Origin: Bacteroidota bacterium
Lineage (GTDB): Bacteria > Bacteroidota > Bacteroidia > Bacteroidales > Marinifilaceae
Assembly (NCBI GenBank): GCA_023400335.1
Contig: JAEXFF010000045.1
Coordinates: forward strand, 1-5,015
Direction: 5' to 3'
DNA: 5,015 nucleotides
Under the pieces are notes generated by a model that saw only the letters and a program-made list of their open reading frames with translations, had not been told where the DNA came from and did no database searches. Both the position numbers and the translations under genes were made by a program. Positions 1-5,015 of the stretch are shown here, one piece after another; position 1 is the stretch's first letter; the number at the start of each line of letters is the position of its first letter.

Positions 1-212
1 GTACTGATTACGCCCTCTATCGGAATGACCGCCTGATTTTCAATATATTTCGGGTCCAATTCTGTATTTGCACTAACATATACGCTTAATTCCGGTAATT
101 CAGCATTCGGATACAATTCCATCGGAAGAAAACGATAAGAAAAATATCCCATCAGCGTTAATCCGATGAAAAGCATAGAAATCAGAACCCGGCGTTTTAT
201 TAATCTATCCAT
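1..212 (-). CDS. Second RND efflux permease, N-terminal fragment (cut by left window edge)
   Basis: This is the beginning of a second RND-superfamily inner-membrane transporter; 70 codons are visible and the rest lies beyond the left edge. It opens with a short basic cytoplasmic tail (MDRLIKRRVL), then one hydrophobic helix at about residues 9-27. Next comes the family-typical entry into the periplasmic porter domain: an LYPNAELPEL stretch, which matches the 'YP...P' region after TM1 in AcrB-type pumps, and a segment around residues 45-68 resembling the first PN1 strand and helix. I chose the ATG at 212; another in-frame ATG nine bases upstream would add only MCN. The gene starts 32 bases after the stop of the upstream RND gene on the same strand, so the two are very likely cotranscribed. 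Its N-terminus resembles that of the upstream RND protein only weakly, so it is not a recent duplicate. Family assignment is good; substrate and catalytic residues are out of view. Confidence 0.9.
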   Translation of the reverse strand, partial: MDRLIKRRVLISMLFIGLTLMGYFSYRFLPMELYPNAELPELSVYVSANTELDPKYIENQAVIPIEGVIS

Positions 213-244
213 GTTACACATCAAAATATTGCAAAGCCATAAAA
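213..244 (-). other. Short spacer between the two RND genes
   Basis: These 32 bases separate the TGA of the first permease from the chosen ATG of the second. The spacer is A/T-rich, has no Shine-Dalgarno-like purine run and no hairpin that could act as a terminator. Such a short gap supports one transcript, and possibly translational coupling, for both permeases. It contains the alternative in-frame ATG at 221-219. Confidence 0.6.
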
Positions 245-3200
245 TCAGACTTCCCTTTTATCCCGAGACTTTGGTTTCCGATCAAAAATATAATATACAC
301 AAGGGATAACGATTAAAGTCAATACAGTAGAAGTCAGCAATCCTCCAATTACAGCCAAAGCCATGGGAGAGCGGAGAGAAGCTCCCTCTCCAAAACCGAA
401 ACACATGGGCAATAAAGCTAAAATTGTCGTGAGACTTGTCATGATAATGGGACGGATACGCTGTTGGGCAGCCTGCATAATAGCTTCGTTTAAAGATAAT
501 CCCTGTTCCTTCAACTGATTGATACGGTCGACCAAAATAATCGAGCTGTTTACAGCTATACCAGCCAACATAATAATCCCGATAAAAGCCATCATATTTA
601 AAGTCTGACCCATCAGTAAAAAAGCCAGTATACTTCCTACACCCGCCAAAGGAATTGTCAACAGAATGGTAAAAGGATGCCTTAAAGATTCAAATTGTGC
701 AGCCATAACCATATAAACCAATACAATGGATAAAATCAAAGCAAATCCCAAACCGTTGAAGGACTCTGCCCGCTTCTCTTCTTCTCCTGTTATTTTAGCT
801 GAATATTTCGCCGGAAATTCCATTTCTGCAATACAAGCGCGTACAGCCGGAGTAACGTCACCTAAAGAATATTTTTTCTCCAGCATAGCCCTCACTTCTC
901 CTACCCGGCTCTGATTATTTCGGATAACTTCTTTAGGAGCCGTCGTCACTAAAATTTCTGCAATTTCTCCCAACCGATATTTTTTTTCTCCCTGGTAAAT
1001 TTCCATATTTTGTAAATTGGCCAAAGGGGTTTCCGGTACACGAATCCCAATATCTACAGGTTCTCCCTGAACATCATAGCTTCCTGCGCTTTTACCATTC
1101 AACTGATCATTGACTTGTTGAGCCACTGAAGCAATATCCACTTCATAAATACCGCTCCGCAGACGGTCTAAAGCAATATTCACTTCAGGAGAACCTTTCT
1201 CCATCGAAGTATTGACATCAAATAAACCTTCTACTCTTCCCAGTTTCAGTTTCAGCTCATCACACAATTGCTCCAGGATTTCGATATCATCCCCCCGGAT
1301 TTCCACCACTAAAGGAGATCCCTCCGTCCCCAGAGCCGTCTGTAATGCAGATTGCTCTTTCTCATAGGTAAGTTCTACCCCTTCAGGCATATTCACATTT
1401 TTCCCCAAAGCCATAACCAAATAATCAGCATCTATTTTTGCCTCTGATTTTAGCTTTATCTTAATCTCCGCCTGATTTTCTTCTTTCGTATTTTTTCCGG
1501 ATTCCGTATCCGTATGCGAGGGACCTATTAATGTATACATCCACTCGATGTCTTCTCCTCCCAACTCTCTAATCGTCTGCTCAACAGACTCTGCAGCATA
1601 GTCCGTACTTTGCAAACGGGTGCCCGGTTCCAAGGTAAGTTTCACATTCAATTCCCTCGAACCGGCTTTGGGCATAAATTCCATACCGATTAAAGGCAAG
1701 GTAGCATAACTACAAGCAATTAATATTGCTGCCCCCAAAACGACACTGTACCGATGTCTCAGTAATTTCCCCACAAAATGCCCGTATCCTTTAATCTGAA
1801 TAGATTTTATTTCCTTTTTATTCTGCCGGACAAAACAAGAAGATAGCATCGGTATAAATAACAGCGCTACAAAAAGCGAAGACAATAAAGAGAAAGTAAC
1901 CGTCCAGGCTTGTTCTTTAAACAATTCTCCGGCAGCTCCCTGTATATAAACAATCGGGAGAAAGACGACAATTGTGGTTAAAGTAGAAGATGTAATAGCC
2001 CCCGATACTTCCGATGCACCCCGTATTGCAGCTTCTTTAGCCGTCAATCCATTTTCCAGATTCCGGAAAATATTTTCCATTACCACAATCGCATTGTCCA
2101 CCAACATACCTGCTCCCAAAGCCAATCCTCCTAAAGTCATAATATTCATGGACAATCCGTTAAAATACATCAAATTAAATGTTGCAATAATCGAAATCGG
2201 GATGGAAACACTTACAATTAAAGTTGTATTAATACGGCGTAAAAAGACATATAAAACGATAACAGCCAAAAAGATTCCGATCAGCGCAGAATCTTTTACC
2301 TCACCTATAGAAGCTCCGATAAACTCTCCCTGATTACTGATAATACTGAATTCATATCCAGGCATACTTTTCCGTAATTCGGCTAATTTATCCTGAATAT
2401 TTTCCACCACTTTTACTGTATTGTATTTGTTTTCTTTATAAATACTTATTCCCAGACAGCGGTTTCCGTTAAAACGGGTGATATTATCCGGTTCTTTATT
2501 TACCGAACGTATCGTAGCGACATCTTTTAAATAAACCGGAGCCTTAACTGCAGCAGAAGTTTGTATTTCTTCATTCTGACCGGTAGATGATTGTTTGAAT
2601 GCCACGATGACATTACCGATATCTTCAATGTTTTTAAGTAAATGGACCCCCTTTATACTGTATTGGATATCTTCATTCACTATTGTTCCTCCGGAGACAT
2701 TTTGATTGACACTTTCTATCTTACCGGCAATTGCATCTGCAGTAAGATTAAAAGCCTCCAGCATATAAGGATCAGTTTTTATTTCTATATAAGCATTTTC
2801 CTCACCGTTTAACTGAATATCCGCCACACCGTCTAAACGCACTAGTTCACTCCGCATATAATTCTCAGCAATTTTGCGGAGCTCATTCATATCGCTAATC
2901 TCATTGTGAGTCAACGCTATTGTCATCACCGGCGCAGCATTCACATCATAACGCGAAACATTAAAAGAAGTAATCTCCGTATTCTGGGAAACCGACGATA
3001 AACTACGCTGTAAATCCAAATATGCGGCATCCATATCCTGATCCCAACCGTATTCTACGGTAACCGTAGCCGAACCCGCCTTGCAAACACTGTTCACATT
3101 TTTTACCCCGTCCTGACGGGCAGCCAAAGCTTCTATATTTTCAACAAACTGTTTTTCCATTTCTTCAGGAGGTCTCTCACCTGCCTGAAGGTCAATATAT

Positions 3201-3337
3201 AAGGCCGGATTTTTTAAATCCGGAAACAAGTCTGTCCCCAGTTTATTATAAGAAATGATCCCCAACAGACAGACTGCCAAGGTAATCATCAATACACTCA
3301 CAGGATATTTTACTGCAAATCTTGTAATATGATTCAT
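245..3337 (-). CDS. RND-family efflux permease, complete (1030 residues)
   Basis: Inner-membrane proton-driven pump of the AcrB/MdtB/SwrC-like RND superfamily, at a typical length. Helices seen from hydrophobicity: TM1 about 12-29, TM2-TM6 about 349-500, TM7 about 529-549, TM8-TM12 about 861-1017. Two large periplasmic porter/docking loops lie between (about 30-345 and 555-860), giving the expected 12-helix, two-repeat fold. Family motifs include FPD at 38-40, the TM4 motif GMLVDNAIVVMENI (410-423), and RIRPIIMTSL (960-969) at the start of TM11. By alignment to AcrB from memory, D414 matches D407, but N415 replaces D408 and V929 (followed by N930) replaces K940; R960 and T967 match R971 and T978. 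The proton relay therefore differs from AcrB, although VDN-type TM4 motifs are common in relatives. There is no frameshift or premature stop. It follows the adaptor gene by 79 bases and precedes a second RND gene by 32. Substrate unknown: drugs, bile salts, fatty acids or an endogenous lipid are all possible. The metal-exporting CusA/CzcA group looks less likely from the TM4 motif. Confidence 0.96.
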   Translation of the reverse strand: MNHITRFAVKYPVSVLMITLAVCLLGIISYNKLGTDLFPDLKNPALYIDLQAGERPPEEMEKQFVENIEALAARQDGVKNVNSVCKAGSATVTVEYGWDQDMDAAYLDLQRSLSSVSQNTEITSFNVSRYDVNAAPVMTIALTHNEISDMNELRKIAENYMRSELVRLDGVADIQLNGEENAYIEIKTDPYMLEAFNLTADAIAGKIESVNQNVSGGTIVNEDIQYSIKGVHLLKNIEDIGNVIVAFKQSSTGQNEEIQTSAAVKAPVYLKDVATIRSVNKEPDNITRFNGNRCLGISIYKENKYNTVKVVENIQDKLAELRKSMPGYEFSIISNQGEFIGASIGEVKDSALIGIFLAVIVLYVFLRRINTTLIVSVSIPISIIATFNLMYFNGLSMNIMTLGGLALGAGMLVDNAIVVMENIFRNLENGLTAKEAAIRGASEVSGAITSSTLTTIVVFLPIVYIQGAAGELFKEQAWTVTFSLLSSLFVALLFIPMLSSCFVRQNKKEIKSIQIKGYGHFVGKLLRHRYSVVLGAAILIACSYATLPLIGMEFMPKAGSRELNVKLTLEPGTRLQSTDYAAESVEQTIRELGGEDIEWMYTLIGPSHTDTESGKNTKEENQAEIKIKLKSEAKIDADYLVMALGKNVNMPEGVELTYEKEQSALQTALGTEGSPLVVEIRGDDIEILEQLCDELKLKLGRVEGLFDVNTSMEKGSPEVNIALDRLRSGIYEVDIASVAQQVNDQLNGKSAGSYDVQGEPVDIGIRVPETPLANLQNMEIYQGEKKYRLGEIAEILVTTAPKEVIRNNQSRVGEVRAMLEKKYSLGDVTPAVRACIAEMEFPAKYSAKITGEEEKRAESFNGLGFALILSIVLVYMVMAAQFESLRHPFTILLTIPLAGVGSILAFLLMGQTLNMMAFIGIIMLAGIAVNSSIILVDRINQLKEQGLSLNEAIMQAAQQRIRPIIMTSLTTILALLPMCFGFGEGASLRSPMALAVIGGLLTSTVLTLIVIPCVYYIFDRKPKSRDKREV
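3205..3223. repeat. Perfect inverted repeat inside the 5' part of the RND permease gene
   Basis: On the plus strand, ccggattttttaaatccgg forms a perfect 8-bp stem with a 3-base loop. In the mRNA it falls about 115 bases after the start codon and encodes the PDLKNP region just after TM1. It may be chance, because the amino acids there are family-conserved in type. It could also form a small RNA hairpin early in the message. Confidence 0.5.
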
Positions 3338-3435
3338 CGTCCAATACTTACTTTTACAGGGAGATATTTTATATTTCCTACCCTTCCGGTCTCCACATAA
3401 AAACCCGTTTCCCCTATTATTTCATAACTTTTACT
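3334..3435 (-). pseudogene. Possible adaptor-like coding remnant in the spacer (33 codons, -1 frame)
   Basis: Between the adaptor stop and the permease start, the frame -1 to the adaptor is open for 33 codons. Its first bases overlap the adaptor's end. It contains GFYVETGR and, a little later, YLPVKVSIG, a strand-turn-strand pattern like the membrane-proximal domain of periplasmic adaptors ('VYVV.NG...RPVKVGI'). It has no ATG; a GTG lies at 3396-3394. Its TGA overlaps the permease ATG as ATGA, an arrangement usual for coupled genes. It could be a relic of a longer or second adaptor, a frame reached by frameshifting, or chance; a short open frame of this length is not rare. I see no classical slippery heptamer at the adaptor's end, so remnant or chance is likelier than programmed frameshifting. 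Confidence 0.25.
3360..3378 (-). other. Imperfect hairpin in the adaptor-permease spacer
   Basis: Read on the minus strand, GGAAATAT and ATATCTCC can pair around an AAA loop, forming an 8-bp stem with one mismatch about 23 bases before the permease ATG. No U-run follows, so it is not an intrinsic terminator. It might affect mRNA stability or initiation at the permease start, but its stem is A/T-rich and weak. Confidence 0.3.
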
Positions 3436-4475
3436 TTACTTCTGTTTCTCAACCATTCATATCCTTTGACAACTACCTTTTCTCCCTTATTCAAACCTTT
3501 TATCACTTCTGTAAACTGATCATCGCTAATACCTGTTTCAATGATTTTCTCTTCTGCAGAAGAGCGATCTACTGTAAATACAATTTTATTTCCACGCCGG
3601 GTGGTAATGATTTCCTTGGGCACGGACAGAACCGAGTCCTTTTTTACTGTAACAACATCTGCTTTAGCAAACATTCCCGGACGTAATTTCAAATCCGGAT
3701 TCTCGATTTCAATAAATCCGGCAAACGTACGGGTTTCCTCATTAACAGCAGGAGAAAGCTGCGTCAGCTTACCTTGCAAAGTATCCGCCTTGATATTATA
3801 ATTAGTCACATTTACCTTTTGCCCTACTTTAACTTTCGTCATGACATTTTCCGGAAACTGGGTCTCCATATACATCTTACTGTAATCCATTACTCCCAAC
3901 ATTACCGAACCGGAAGCAACTTCGACATTTTCAGTATAATAAGGCAAATTGACTATTACTCCCCGGAAAGGGGCTTTGATTTCCATCTTTCCCAGAGTAA
4001 TGTAAGCATTTTCCAGCTCCAGCTTAGCATTGATAAAAGAAGTCTTGGCATTATTCACCTCTTTTTCGGTCGTCCCCCCTTTCTCCAATAAACTTTGCTG
4101 TCCTTCCCACTCCTTTTCGGTAATCTGGATCTGCAATTTTTTACTTTCCAATTGCACATTATTCTCGTATTCCTTATTTTCCAGACGGATAATGACAGCA
4201 CCGGCTTCTACAATATCTCCCAAACGGTAAGGCTTTCCCGTCACCGGATTTTTCTGTAAACGATATGCACCGTTCATTTCCGATTTTATTTCGCCGGTCT
4301 TTACGGCCTTAGCCGTCCCGGTCGTAGTAACATACTCTTCTATTGTCCGCGGGCGTATATCTTCTACCCAAACAGGAGTTGTGGTTTCTGACGATTGATT
4401 ACTCCGGTCTCCCCCACAAGCATAGCACACAATTAGTAAAGCAATAACACCCACAAGGTTAGAATAACTATTCAT
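3417..4475 (-). CDS. Periplasmic adaptor (membrane fusion protein) of RND efflux pump, probable lipoprotein
   Basis: A 352-residue HlyD/AcrA-family adaptor that links the inner-membrane RND pump to the outer-membrane channel. Domains in order: hydrophobic signal (about 7-19) ending in CYAC-GGD, so C20 is the likely lipidated cysteine (cysteine at -3 is unusual, alanine at -1 is normal); first biotinyl-lipoyl half (about 55-103); alpha-helical hairpin (about 104-160); second lipoyl half with IKAPFRGVI (166-174); beta-barrel (about 198-280); membrane-proximal domain from SVPKEII (284-290) to the end, with GLNKGEKVVVKG (327-338). The hairpin is short but normal for the family. At its tip the channel-contacting RLS motif (R-x3-L-x6-S) appears only partly kept: L129 and T136 fit, while the arginine position is G125. 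The ATG at 4475 gives a proper signal peptide at the N-terminus. The gene sits between the channel gene (93-base gap) and the RND gene (79-base gap), as expected of one operon. Confidence 0.95.
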   Translation of the reverse strand: MNSYSNLVGVIALLIVCYACGGDRSNQSSETTTPVWVEDIRPRTIEEYVTTTGTAKAVKTGEIKSEMNGAYRLQKNPVTGKPYRLGDIVEAGAVIIRLENKEYENNVQLESKKLQIQITEKEWEGQQSLLEKGGTTEKEVNNAKTSFINAKLELENAYITLGKMEIKAPFRGVIVNLPYYTENVEVASGSVMLGVMDYSKMYMETQFPENVMTKVKVGQKVNVTNYNIKADTLQGKLTQLSPAVNEETRTFAGFIEIENPDLKLRPGMFAKADVVTVKKDSVLSVPKEIITTRRGNKIVFTVDRSSAEEKIIETGISDDQFTEVIKGLNKGEKVVVKGYEWLRNRSKVKVMK

Positions 4476-4568
4476 ATTATCTTATTTTTATATCGTATTG
4501 TAATTTTTTACTCATTTTAAAACAAACTTCCCGTAAAACAACAGGGTCAACGCCTGCTACAAACGCCT
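4476..4568 (-). other. Spacer between channel and adaptor genes, with a 12-codon mini-ORF
   Basis: This 93-base gap is A/T-rich towards the adaptor start and has no Shine-Dalgarno sequence, which fits Bacteroidota-style initiation. It holds a mini-ORF at 4515-4477 (ATG, MSKKLQYDIKIR, TAA) that ends one base before the adaptor ATG, so terminating ribosomes could restart there; whether it is translated is unknown. Next to the channel stop, a 7-base direct repeat (AGGCGTT on the minus strand) occurs twice, 13 bases apart. I see neither a Bacteroides-type promoter (TTTG / TAnnTTTG at proper spacing) nor a terminator. Confidence 0.4.
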
Positions 4569-5015
4569 CTATCTTACCAAGTTCATCGGCAAATAAGACC
4601 TGTTCGTCTCAAAATCCCAGAGAGTCTGCACCTTTAAATTCAATAATTCCAGTTTATACTGAATCAAGGCATTGGTATATTCCTGTTTCGCCTGAGTCAG
4701 CTGGGACTGATATTGCTGCAGATCCATACCGGACAAATTCCCGTTCCTGTATTTTTCCAAATTAATTTCATAAGTCCGTTCTGCATTTTCTATACTTTTT
4801 TTCTTGATATTAATCTGATTGATCAAAGTCGGTAAATTACGGCATATCTGCCGGATATTGATCACAATTTCCTTTTTCTGTTCTTCTAACTCGATTTCAT
4901 CCGACTGCATAGCCAGTTTACTGGATTCAACCCGGGCTTTTTTAGCCCCCCAATCAAAAATCGGTATTGTCAAAGTCACCCCTATTTCTTCATTATCGGT
5001 CGGATTACTATATAC
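4569..5015 (-). CDS. TolC-family outer-membrane efflux protein, C-terminal part (cut by right window edge)
   Basis: The last 148 residues of an outer-membrane efflux channel (OEP/TolC family). The reading frame runs open to the right edge, so the start lies outside; the GTG at 4979 is internal, because the codons before it continue the family pattern. The segment begins in the second outer-membrane strand region, with VTLTIPIFDWGAKKARVE, a hallmark of the second OEP repeat. Two long periplasmic helices follow, rich in charged and glutamine residues: first about SSKLAMQSDEIELEEQKKE through NIRQICRNL, then an EKYRNGNLSGMDLQQYQSQL turn (where channels usually have 'G..s..dll.aq..l') and an alanine/tyrosine-rich return helix ending at LWDFE. 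The protein stops about 17 residues after that. It probably forms a trimeric alpha-barrel tunnel docking onto the adaptor encoded 93 bases downstream. Placing the channel gene before the adaptor differs from the adaptor-permease-channel order common elsewhere. Confidence 0.93.
   Translation of the reverse strand, partial: VYSNPTDNEEIGVTLTIPIFDWGAKKARVESSKLAMQSDEIELEEQKKEIVINIRQICRNLPTLINQINIKKKSIENAERTYEINLEKYRNGNLSGMDLQQYQSQLTQAKQEYTNALIQYKLELLNLKVQTLWDFETNRSYLPMNLVR

Noticed and set aside
219..221. Upstream in-frame ATG for the second RND permease
   Set aside because: It would add only MCN; the downstream ATG gives the more usual basic N-terminal tail directly. It cannot be excluded, because no Shine-Dalgarno sequence separates the two.
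726..914. Open frame on the plus strand opposite the permease gene
   Set aside because: It is antisense to clearly coding, family-conserved sequence and its translation has no recognisable features; the same goes for the other plus-strand frames at 1974-2333, 3541-3801, 3774-4091 and 4030-4230.
980..987. Run of eight T (eight A in the mRNA) inside the permease gene, a possible slippage site
   Set aside because: The reading frame continues intact through it and the run simply encodes two lysines (GEKKYR); nothing suggests programmed frameshifting.
4549..4568. Direct repeat of AGGCGTT beside the channel stop, as a possible operator
   Set aside because: Only seven bases repeated twice inside a presumed operon, with no promoter nearby; more likely chance.
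4977..4979. GTG as the start of the outer-membrane channel gene
   Set aside because: The frame continues open to the window edge, and the residues before it (EEIG leading into VTLTIPIFDWG) fit the interior of a TolC-family protein, so the true start is outside.
1..5015. Mobile element, CRISPR array, tRNA/rRNA or riboswitch
   Set aside because: I saw no transposase, terminal inverted repeats, repeat-spacer pattern or structured RNA; coding sequence fills about 96% of the window.

Overview
This window holds most of one RND-type tripartite efflux operon, read entirely from the minus strand. In order of transcription (right to left) it contains: the C-terminal part of a TolC-family outer-membrane channel, cut by the right window edge; a complete periplasmic adaptor (membrane fusion protein) that looks like a lipoprotein; a complete 1030-residue RND inner-membrane permease; and the first 70 codons of a second, clearly different RND permease, cut by the left edge. 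The gaps between genes are 93, 79 and 32 bases. No gene is supported on the plus strand, and no stretch over 300 bases lacks a gene.

The DNA suggests a member of the Bacteroidota, probably gut-associated (Bacteroides, Parabacteroides or Odoribacter-like). This is inference from three things: moderately AT-rich coding DNA, A/T-rich start regions with no convincing Shine-Dalgarno sequence before any of the three visible starts, and the protein style (lipoprotein adaptor, channel gene first, two RND pumps in tandem). No rRNA, tRNA or marker gene is present to place it more closely.

The gene products would form an envelope-spanning pump. The RND permease or permeases capture substrate from the inner membrane or periplasm using proton-motive force, the adaptor bridges the periplasm, and the TolC-like channel carries substrate through the outer membrane. 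The substrate cannot be read from the sequence. Two RND genes beside a single adaptor recall the MdtABC layout of enterobacteria, where MdtB and MdtC form a mixed trimer. Whether that applies here is unproven.

This is mostly a recognisable efflux operon, and I see no clearly new system. The points most worth a second look are the altered proton-relay residues in the first permease, the tandem divergent permeases, and a short open frame between adaptor and permease that resembles adaptor coding sequence and ends in an ATGA overlap with the permease start. The promoter must lie beyond the right edge, and any terminator beyond the left edge.
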